A DNA stretch of 64,000 nt from G965222335 sp965222335 (GTDB lineage: Bacteria; Pseudomonadota; Gammaproteobacteria; Pseudomonadales; Halieaceae): assembly GCA_965222335.1 (NCBI GenBank), contig OZ244944.1:248001-312000 (forward strand), written 5' to 3'. The notes under the pieces are model-generated. The model did no database searches, was not told the origin of the DNA, and saw nothing but the letters and a program-made list of their open reading frames with translations. Position 1 is the first letter of the stretch, and the number at the start of each line of letters is the position of its first letter. The position numbers and the translations under genes are program-made. This document shows, piece after piece, positions 34,620-41,190 of the stretch.

Positions 34620-35516
34620 TCAACAGCGAATACCGAGGTCCAACAGGCCGCGGCCCAGAACCTCGTCCAGCCGGTCGCCGTCCTCGGCGTTTATCTCGAT
34701 CGCATTAAGGCCCATGTCGCGGTAAATTTCCCGCCGCCGCAGCCGCGCGGAAAGTTCCGCGGCGGGCACGTCCGCCGCCCAGCAATCCACGTAGACCCGG
34801 CCCGCCGGCAGATAGAAGTCTGCCAACAGAATTTCTTCGCAGGGCAGGCGCCGGCGATGGGCATGCACCAGCTGCGCCAGGTAGAGCCAGTCACACACCC
34901 GCTGCTCCAGGGACGAGGTAAGGCGGTGTCCGTCTACGCCGTGATACTCACCGCCCTCGGCACCGGTCGCGGCGAACAGGTCGGGCTCGCCCTCCCCGCT
35001 CGGCTCATCGGTGGGGACGTGCACCCGCGCAAACTGCTGTAACTCCCGGTGCACGACCGGATCGTCGACGATGTCAGGCGGCCAGGTGACATAAAAAGCA
35101 CCACTGTTGTCGCTCTCGGACTGCTGGCCGCCCCACTCCCTGCCCAGGGGCGTCAGCTCCCAGCCGAGGATGCTGTGCTGCTGCAGGCCAAGCTCTGCCA
35201 AAGCGCGATTGATCTGGCGGGGGTGGAGGCCCGGGTAGAAGCGCCGCAGGGCCGCAGCGGTTACGCGCTCATTGGACTCGATGGCAGACAGCAAGGGGTG
35301 CTCAACCAGCTTCTCCGGCCACACGATGTAACGCCCGAAACGGCGGCTGTCGCGGTAGCTGCCGCCCTCGTACTCGCCCTTGGCGGTGAGCAGCCAGTTG
35401 TCCGCCCGACGCTCAATCCAGCCGTAGTCACGCAGGGTGACAAACAGCTGCTGCACCGGCAGCTCCAGCGCCTTGGCCAGGGCGGTGGTGGACAGTTTGT
35501 CCGCTGTCTCGGTCAC
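34620..35516 (-). CDS. Winged-helix protein with nuclease-like C-terminal domain (unknown function)
   Basis: 298 residues. N-terminal third: STTALAKALELPVQQLFVTLRDYGWI then WLLTAKGEYEGGSY and FGRYIVWPE, resembling phage antirepressor/winged-helix DNA-binding modules. C-terminal: EILLADFYLPAGRVYVDCW followed by RRREIYRDMGLNAIEINAEDGDRLDEVL, the pattern of PD-(D/E)XK-type endonucleases (Asp in DFYLP, acidic residue before CW, basic helix). The usual Glu of IEYW-type motifs is Asp here. Homologues have been labelled glycerol kinase in databases, for which there is no sequence support. Six bases separate it from the dUTPase gene, so the pair is an operon. Confidence 0.6.
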   Translation of the reverse strand: MTETADKLSTTALAKALELPVQQLFVTLRDYGWIERRADNWLLTAKGEYEGGSYRDSRRFGRYIVWPEKLVEHPLLSAIESNERVTAAALRRFYPGLHPRQINRALAELGLQQHSILGWELTPLGREWGGQQSESDNSGAFYVTWPPDIVDDPVVHRELQQFARVHVPTDEPSGEGEPDLFAATGAEGGEYHGVDGHRLTSSLEQRVCDWLYLAQLVHAHRRRLPCEEILLADFYLPAGRVYVDCWAADVPAAELSARLRRREIYRDMGLNAIEINAEDGDRLDEVLGRGLLDLGIRC

Positions 35517-35521
35517 CGGGG

Positions 35522-36127
35522 TCAGGCGCCAGTCACGCTTTGGTAGCGTTGCGACAGGGCCGCGTAGACCTGGTCGGCAAAGTCGGCCGCGTCGCTGTCC
35601 AGGGCTTCGAGCAGTTCGACCAGGTGTTCATTGTCTTCCCGCCCACCCCAGTTCTTGATGTAGGTTCCCTCCTGGTAGCCATGATCCTGGCGGAAAAAAT
35701 TGAGCACATTCTTGCCCACGTAAGCTGTATACAGCTGCTCGAAATCCATCTCCGCCGCCAGCAGGAGCTCCCAGAAGTGGGCCGGGGAAAAGCTACGACG
35801 CTGCAGGGTATCCAGGGCCAGGGCCTCGGTCGCCTCCAGCACACCCAGGCCACGCGGGCTGAAATCACGGACCTCGGCGGCAATTTCAGCGGCCAGGGCA
35901 TCCACGGGCTGGCCTGGCGCAAACAGGGCCGAGAGGCCGAAATGCCAGATATCGATCACCTCCAGCTGCACCTGTGGCAGATCCGGGGTCTGCTTTTTCC
36001 ACCATTTGTAACCGTAATGCTCGATCAGCTCACCGCACTCGATCCAGATTGCCCGATACCAGGCAAAGTCCTGCTCGATCCACCGGGGGTGAATGCGGGT
36101 ATTCATCTTATGCTGCATCGACAGCAT
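35522..36127 (-). CDS. dUTP diphosphatase, dimeric all-alpha type
   Basis: 201 residues from ATG 36127 (longer frames upstream look non-coding). Motifs of the MazG-related dimeric dUTPases: WIECGELIEHYGYKWWKK, EVIDIWHF (ExxD metal site) and NFFRQDHGYQEGTYIKNWGG with REDNEHL. Hydrolyses dUTP (and dUDP) to dUMP, keeping uracil out of DNA. This type replaces the trimeric Dut found in E. coli. Directly upstream of the nuclease-like gene, which may tie nucleotide sanitising to DNA cleavage. Confidence 0.9.
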   Translation of the reverse strand: MLSMQHKMNTRIHPRWIEQDFAWYRAIWIECGELIEHYGYKWWKKQTPDLPQVQLEVIDIWHFGLSALFAPGQPVDALAAEIAAEVRDFSPRGLGVLEATEALALDTLQRRSFSPAHFWELLLAAEMDFEQLYTAYVGKNVLNFFRQDHGYQEGTYIKNWGGREDNEHLVELLEALDSDAADFADQVYAALSQRYQSVTGA

Positions 36128-36260
36128 GGTGACAAGTGCCTGTTCCAAGCCGAAACTCCAGATCGCGAAAGTCAGGCGCAAAGAATAGCAGCCGCCCCGG
36201 CAGGAGGACAGATCAGGACTGCACGCAACGTCCACTTGGCCACACTGCATGCCGCCAACT

Positions 36261-36282
36261 AAAGGGGTCAGACCCCTTTTTT
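36261..36282. repeat. GGGGTCAGACCCC palindrome, copy A
   Basis: AAAGGGGTCAGACCCCTTTT flanked by further T residues. Perfect arms around one central base. The same core recurs at 36304, 61153 and twice within 62302-62350. Such palindromes are widespread in gammaproteobacterial intergenic DNA; the T-run means it can act as a terminator. Confidence 0.8.
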
Positions 36283-36303
36283 CTCCAGAGCATGGCGGTC
36301 AGT

Positions 36304-36323
36304 AAAGGGGTCTGACCCCTTTT
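36304..36323. repeat. GGGGTCTGACCCC palindrome, copy B
   Basis: AAAGGGGTCTGACCCCTTTT, the same element with the central base flipped, 21 bases after copy A. Together the two copies can also pair with each other. It lies just upstream of the TATAAT ahead of the metallopeptidase gene. Confidence 0.8.
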
Positions 36324-36457
36324 CTCTATAATCCCCACGAGTTTTACGTACACTGGTGTGCAGCAACCTGGCTTATCGCGCTGGAAAACACCTGCATTGC
36401 GCAGGCTGAAAAGTATCTTTCTTCATCGTAATTGCCCCCATCGGAGCTTGGCTAGCC

Positions 36458-37423
36458 ATGATGAATTTCAACAACCCGGTCGGCTCAGGAACCCTCTGGT
36501 TCCACAATCTGACCACTGCAGACGGCACACCCGTTGCCTACGACCCCCAGGCACGCGCGTTCCTGCCAACGCCACCATTCTGCGTCAACCGTGCTGTCAT
36601 TGGCTGTAACTGGATAGCGCCTGAGGAAGGCGCGTACTGTCGCGCCTGCGCCATGACGGCCCTCGCGCCCGACCCTGAAATACCGAACGCGATTGATCAC
36701 TGGGCGGAAACCGAAGCCGCAAAGCGCTGGGTGATTGACAACCTGGGCCGCTGGCACTGGTTCAGGCCGGAGGATCCGGGCACCCGGCCAGTCTTTCATA
36801 TGCTTGCCGATGGACATACCCTTGCGGCGATGGGGCATGGGGACGGCGTGGTCACGATCAGCGTGTCCGAAGCCGACCCCGTGGTGCGGGTCTCCCGCAG
36901 AGAAGCGCTGGATGAACCGTATCGCACGATGATCGGCCACATGCGCCACGAAATCGCGCACATGCTCTGGTGGCGATTGAGCCTGCGAGAGGATTTTCTC
37001 GCGGCGTTCCGCGCAATGTTCGGGGACGAGCGCATCGACTACACCGCTGCGCTACAGGCACATTATGAACAGGGCCCGCCCGAAGACTGGGAGATGTTTT
37101 ACCTGACGTCTTACGCTTCCGCACACCCCCATGAGGATTGGGCGGAAACAGCGGCACACTTGTTACACCTGACGGATATTACCGACAGCTTTGTGGCATC
37201 CGGCCTGGTATCCCCTGAAATGCCAGGACCCAGGTGGGACCCCTATGCCGAGCCCGATACTGCCTTGCTGGTGCACGTTGCCTCCGCCCTGGTGATGCGC
37301 ATCAATCACATCAACCGTTCCATGGGGTTATCGGATGTTTATCCTTTTGTGCTGTCGGAAACTGCGCACAGAAAGCTCGCGTTTGTGCACGACTGGCTAC
37401 GCCGCGGGGCCCAGGGGCGCTGA
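36458..37423 (+). CDS. Putative zinc-binding metallopeptidase (Peptidase_Mx type)
   Basis: 321 residues. N-terminal zinc-ribbon-like cysteines Cys42, Cys50, Cys61 and Cys64 (FCVNRAVIGCNW, YCRAC), then the metalloprotease helix HEIAH at 164-168 and the third-ligand region HPHEDWAET at 224-231. This is the layout of the cytosolic putative zinc-binding metallopeptidase family; there is no signal peptide. ATG 36458 or 36461. It opens a same-strand run with an ATP-grasp ligase and ectC. Natural substrates of the family are unknown; processing or turnover of a peptide-like product is possible. Confidence 0.85.
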   Translation: MMNFNNPVGSGTLWFHNLTTADGTPVAYDPQARAFLPTPPFCVNRAVIGCNWIAPEEGAYCRACAMTALAPDPEIPNAIDHWAETEAAKRWVIDNLGRWHWFRPEDPGTRPVFHMLADGHTLAAMGHGDGVVTISVSEADPVVRVSRREALDEPYRTMIGHMRHEIAHMLWWRLSLREDFLAAFRAMFGDERIDYTAALQAHYEQGPPEDWEMFYLTSYASAHPHEDWAETAAHLLHLTDITDSFVASGLVSPEMPGPRWDPYAEPDTALLVHVASALVMRINHINRSMGLSDVYPFVLSETAHRKLAFVHDWLRRGAQGR

Positions 37424-37585
37424 CTCTCGCCTGTATTAACAATTGTCAAGCCAGCACCCCGGACACCTGTTTTTCCAGGACTAATCGCGGCGCCGCGACT
37501 CGTTGTCCAGGGCGCGCCCAGCGGCCCCGTCAATAAACTTTTTCTCGATGTGTTACCCTTTACGGTGAACCAAAGGAGGAAAGAT

Positions 37586-38893
37586 ATGGCGAATACACCT
37601 GAGTCAAAAATGTCGCAGGAAGTCCTGGCCTGGCGCGATCCTTCCATGGATTCCGTAATGGGAACCGAAACACCCAAGGATCCCAACAAGGGCTACGTTG
37701 CCCTGCTTGGCTGGAGCGTCAACGCAATCAAGGCGGCACAGAAGTTCGACCGCCGCTACATCGTGGTCGCGCCCGACTGGGCCTCGGATTTCTGCACGGC
37801 CAACAATATCCCCTTCATCCCCTGGGATTTCGTGCGCCTGAACGATCGTTCGATGGAGATCGCTGAAAGGCTGAAAGCAGAAGGCGTGGATGTCGCAGTC
37901 CCGCTGTTTGAAGAGACTGTCGAGTGGTCGGGGGCGATCAATTCTGTGTTGCTCGATAACCCACGCATGTACGGCCAATCCATTCTGTTCCGCGACAAGG
38001 CGCTGATGAAGCGGCGGGCTCAGCTTGGTGGTATTCGTGTCGGCATCTTCGAGGAAGCCCACGAAAAGGAAGACGTCGTGCGCTTCATGAAGCGCGTCAA
38101 CCAGACCCTGGTCAAACTCGACGGCGACCCGGACGACCCGATTCACGTCAAAGCCTTTGACAAGGCAGGTTGCCTGGGTCACCGCATGATCCGCTCGCTC
38201 GAGGAAATCGACAGCATTCCCGATGAAGAATATCCACTGCTGATGGAAAGCCACCTTGATGGCTGGGAGTTTGCGGTTGAAGCCTGGGTTCACGACGGCA
38301 AAATCCAGTTCCTGAACATCTCGGAGTACGTCACGCTCGGTTATTCAGTATTCGTGCCTGCCACGGAGGAACTTGAAAGCTGGCGTAATGCGATCACCAA
38401 GCAAATCGAATTGCTGATTAAAACCTTCGATATCCAGTTCGGCCTGATTCACCCCGAGTACTTCGTGACCAGTGACGGCACCATGTACTTTGGCGAGGTA
38501 GCTTACCGCCCGCCGGGTTTCAAGGCCTTCGAACTGATTGAGCGGGCCTACGGGTTCAACGCCTACCAGGCATCAATGCTGGTATTTGACCCCAAGAGCA
38601 CCCCGGAGGAAGTCGACGAGTTCTTCCCCCAGGAAGTCGTGGACGCCAAGGGTTACGCCGGCTGCTTTGGCGTGTACCCGAGACGGCGCGTGATCAGCAA
38701 ACTCGAAATGCCGAAAGAGTGCATTGAGCATCCTTACTTTGAGTCGCATGAACTGGTAGAGCCCACTGAGGAGACCGTTCCTGACCGGAATGCTTTCGGC
38801 ACACATTGGGGCCTCGTCTTCTTCTTCGGGGACGACCCGATCAAGATGCGGGACCTGCTGAAAGCCCAGGAAGAACTGGACTTCTACGTATAG
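37586..38893 (+). CDS. ATP-grasp carboxylate-amine ligase-like protein
   Basis: 435 residues. N-terminal Rossmann-like lobe (GYVALLGWSVNAIKAAQKF), then ATP-grasp: FRDKALMKRRAQ (Lys138), VKAFDKAGCLGH (Lys189), LMESHLDGWEFAVEAWVHDGKI, and metal-binding HPEYFVTSDGTMYFGEVAYRPPG (Glu291, Glu304, Arg308). These enzymes activate a carboxylate as acyl phosphate and join it to an amine or thiol. AAGGAGG sits 6 bases before ATG 37586, the best ribosome site in the window, implying high expression. Located 118 bases upstream of ectC. Substrate unknown; not close to PurK, carbamoyl phosphate synthetase or D-Ala ligase. Confidence 0.85.
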   Translation: MANTPESKMSQEVLAWRDPSMDSVMGTETPKDPNKGYVALLGWSVNAIKAAQKFDRRYIVVAPDWASDFCTANNIPFIPWDFVRLNDRSMEIAERLKAEGVDVAVPLFEETVEWSGAINSVLLDNPRMYGQSILFRDKALMKRRAQLGGIRVGIFEEAHEKEDVVRFMKRVNQTLVKLDGDPDDPIHVKAFDKAGCLGHRMIRSLEEIDSIPDEEYPLLMESHLDGWEFAVEAWVHDGKIQFLNISEYVTLGYSVFVPATEELESWRNAITKQIELLIKTFDIQFGLIHPEYFVTSDGTMYFGEVAYRPPGFKAFELIERAYGFNAYQASMLVFDPKSTPEEVDEFFPQEVVDAKGYAGCFGVYPRRRVISKLEMPKECIEHPYFESHELVEPTEETVPDRNAFGTHWGLVFFFGDDPIKMRDLLKAQEELDFYV

Positions 38894-39011
38894 TGGCCCG
38901 CGGGCTGACAGTCCGCGTTCAGCTCGTCCTGGTGGCCGGAAAAGCCCGGTCACCTGCGAGCTTTCTACACAACAGCAAACAAGCGTGTTTTTTGAATAGT
39001 GGAGCAAACGA

Positions 39012-39407
39012 ATGAAAATTGTTCGAGTTCAGGACATTATTGGATCAGAGCGTGAGGTAACCGGACCTGGCTGGACCAGCCGCCGGATGCTGCTAAAAAA
39101 AGACGGCATGGGATTCTCTTTCCATGAAACCATTATTCCTGCCGGGGCCGAACTCAACCTCTGGTACAAGCATCACTTTGAAGCGGTGTACTGCGTTGCG
39201 GGCAATGGCAAGATTCTGGACAAGGCGACCGGTGAAACCCACGAAATCTCCGATGGCACGCTGTATGCGCTGGACAAGCACGACCCGCATACCCTTTACG
39301 GCGGCACCGAAGACATGCGCCTGATCTGTGCTTTCAACCCGCCCGTAACCGGGCGGGAAGTCCACGATGAGGACGGCGCCTACCTGCCGGACACCGGCGA
39401 GGATTGA
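39012..39407 (+). CDS. ectC: Ectoine synthase-like protein (orphan EctC)
   Basis: 131 residues, cupin fold, full length. WTSRRMLLKKDGMGFSFHETI, EAVYCVAGNGK, GTLYALDKHDPH and FNPPVTGREVHDEDG match EctC closely. The metal ligands known from EctC structures are at identical positions: Glu57, Tyr85 and His93. EctC closes the ring of N-acetyl-diaminobutyrate to ectoine. ectA and ectB are missing here, so the substrate may differ, possibly a product of the ATP-grasp enzyme upstream. GC is about 55% by hand count over 39001-39360, lower than most neighbours. Confidence 0.92.
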   Translation: MKIVRVQDIIGSEREVTGPGWTSRRMLLKKDGMGFSFHETIIPAGAELNLWYKHHFEAVYCVAGNGKILDKATGETHEISDGTLYALDKHDPHTLYGGTEDMRLICAFNPPVTGREVHDEDGAYLPDTGED

Positions 39408-39413
39408 TTCCAA

Positions 39414-39457
39414 CCCACGCGGACTGCCGGTGGCACGCCACTAGCAGTCCGCGTGGG
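39414..39457. terminator. long hairpin between ectC and FG-GAP gene
   Basis: Perfect 14-bp arms CCCACGCGGACTGC (39414-39427) and GCAGTCCGCGTGGG (39444-39457), enclosing a second 5-bp stem GTGGC/GCCAC. It sits between the convergent stops of ectC and the FG-GAP gene. There is no T-run on either side, so it may act as a Rho-dependent or mRNA-stabilising structure rather than a classical terminator. Confidence 0.55.
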
Positions 39458-39468
39458 CACTGCAGGCT

Positions 39469-40734
39469 CTACCAGCGATATGCCGTAATCGTGCCGGAAT
39501 ACGCGTCCTGCCCGGGAGGTGCATCGCTGGGCGCTCCCACAATAACCATGCCGCCTTCTACACCGGTTTCCGCAGCCAGCGAACGACCAAACTCGTCGTA
39601 ACTGGCCGGGCCCGGACGAGACAGACGGCCCTCAAGCGACCAGTCGCCCTCATCCTCACCAAACACCAGCACCGCACCGGCGTCCCTCGAATCAACATCA
39701 TCCCGAGGCGAAGCGATCACCGCCATGCCACTCTCCAGCACCACGCGCCGGCCGAACTCGTCCCCGCGATTCGGGCTGTCAGAGTGCAAAGTTGCCTGTA
39801 GCTTCCAGGCATCATCCTGATGAGTGTAGATGAAGGCTGCGCCGCGGCGTTCGCCATTGTCCGTATTGGCAAAGGGCGCGCCGATCAGCAGGGTATCGCC
39901 TGCCAGTGCCACGCTGTCGCCGAAGTTGCCCCGCACCTCGCCTACCTCTTCCGAGAAGCGAGCCACCTGTAACCAACGGTCATCACGGCGCTCAAACAGA
40001 TAAGCAGCGCTGACCCCGTGGGCGCCAACCAACGCGAGATTTCCATGCAGGGCGACAGCGCTGCCAAAGCGCTCGCCCTCCTTTGGCGAATCCGGCTGCA
40101 ACTGAGCGGACGCGACCCATTCACCACCGTCGGTGAGTTCATAGAGCATGGCCATGCCAGTATCATTGGCAGCGCCGTCAAAGCCCGGAGCACCGGCGAT
40201 CAAGCGGCCATTGTGCATATCCAGATTGCCGCCGAAGGCGGTGAACTCCTGGGAACCCGGCATCAGAAAGCGATGTCGTTGCTGCCATCCGGCATCTTCA
40301 AGCGTGTACAGAAATACAGCACCCTCGCCTGCATACACACCAGGCGCACCGGCCGCCAACCAATCACCTTCCAGCGCCAACGCTGCGCCTAACCGGGTTT
40401 GCACGCCAATGTCATTATCGAGATGCAGAGACGTCACATGCTGCCACCCGGCGGCGTTGTGCTCGAACAGGGAAACCGACCCCGCGCCGTCTTTTGGCTC
40501 GTCGACGCCGGTGGCGCCTACTGCCATCCGGTTTCCGTCAATTGCCACGGCCGCGCCGAAGTTGTCTTTGGCGCTCGCCTCGGCCGTTGACAGTACATCA
40601 GGCGACGCTGCGAGGACACCGGCCGGGGCAGCGTTAGCCATGCCCGACGGCATGGCTAAAATCATGGCAAGCGCTGCGCAAAAGCTGTACGAGCGTTCTT
40701 TGTGGCGGGCATTCGATTGTCGCGGCTCATTCAT
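39469..40734 (-). CDS. FG-GAP repeat secreted protein
   Basis: 421 residues. Signal peptide (YSFCAALAMILAMPSGMANA), then about seven beta-propeller blades with the repeated pattern FGxxVAxxGxxLxVGAP...GAVYVY (examples: FGAAVAIDGNRMAVGATG, LGAALALEGDWLAAGAPG, FGDSVALAGDTLLIGAPF). This is an integrin-alpha-like FG-GAP propeller, secreted or periplasmic, likely for adhesion or ligand binding. No C-terminal sorting motif: it ends TITAYRW. ATG 40734 follows AAGGA; 66 upstream residues are non-coding in character. Confidence 0.85.
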   Translation of the reverse strand: MNEPRQSNARHKERSYSFCAALAMILAMPSGMANAAPAGVLAASPDVLSTAEASAKDNFGAAVAIDGNRMAVGATGVDEPKDGAGSVSLFEHNAAGWQHVTSLHLDNDIGVQTRLGAALALEGDWLAAGAPGVYAGEGAVFLYTLEDAGWQQRHRFLMPGSQEFTAFGGNLDMHNGRLIAGAPGFDGAANDTGMAMLYELTDGGEWVASAQLQPDSPKEGERFGSAVALHGNLALVGAHGVSAAYLFERRDDRWLQVARFSEEVGEVRGNFGDSVALAGDTLLIGAPFANTDNGERRGAAFIYTHQDDAWKLQATLHSDSPNRGDEFGRRVVLESGMAVIASPRDDVDSRDAGAVLVFGEDEGDWSLEGRLSRPGPASYDEFGRSLAAETGVEGGMVIVGAPSDAPPGQDAYSGTITAYRW

Positions 40735-40976
40735 AGTGCAGTCCTTGTTGTGATGCTCCCGGGGCCCCTGGGCTTCTCCTCGGGGCGTTGAAGTCCAGGG
40801 CATTGTCTCGAAGTTGTGCCGCAGGGGGCAAACCAGCCCGAATACTTCGGCCAGTCGCTGCAACGCTCTGGATTGAGCGCACCGGTAGGTACCGCTGGTT
40901 GAGCATCCGAAAACCCGGGGGCGCAGCATCATCGATGCAATGCTGAAGCGGACTGACGACTGAGAGAACTCAAGAC

Positions 40977-41063
40977 TGGTGCGGGTGGCCGGACTCGAAC
41001 CGGCACGGGATTGCTCCCTTCAGATTTTAAGTCTGATGTGTCTACCAATTTCACCACACCCGC
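40977..41063 (-). tRNA. tRNA-Leu (anticodon TAA)
   Basis: 87-nt class II tRNA on the minus strand with encoded CCA. Acceptor GCGGGTG pairs with CACCCGC, D-arm GGTGAAATTGGTAGACAC, anticodon stem CAGAC/TCTG with loop containing TTAAAA (anticodon TAA), variable arm AGGGAGCAATCCC and T-arm GCCGGTTCGAGTCCGGC. A TATTAT -10 box for it lies at 41109-41114 on the minus strand. Confidence 0.95.
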
Positions 41064-41190
41064 GTGATCGGCTGACTTGAGGGCGTCGCGGCGGCGCGAC
41101 GCGGCGGCATAATAGCACAGCGCAGGTGCTCCCGGGCAAACGCCCTGCTCGTGCTACACTCCGGTTTTTTACGCCTTGCTGCAGGGGTCG

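Larger units (their letters stand above)
36128..36457. other. intergenic region with two GGGGTC palindromes and a -10 box
   Basis: 330 bases between the divergent dUTPase and metallopeptidase genes. Open frames here look spurious. It contains two palindromes (36261-36282 and 36304-36323) and a perfect TATAAT at 36327-36332 pointing right, without a clear -35. Nothing else recognised. Confidence 0.5.

Noticed and set aside
36358..36609. 83-codon plus-strand ORF overlapping the metallopeptidase start
   Set aside because: Different frame from the metallopeptidase, no motif, Arg/His/Pro-rich as in shadow frames.
36458..39407. Standard ectoine operon
   Set aside because: ectA, ectB and ectD are absent; only ectC is present, with unrelated partners.
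39469..40734. Exosortase substrate (CTERM tag) in the FG-GAP protein
   Set aside because: The C-terminus lacks an IPTL/PEP motif, transmembrane helix and basic tail.
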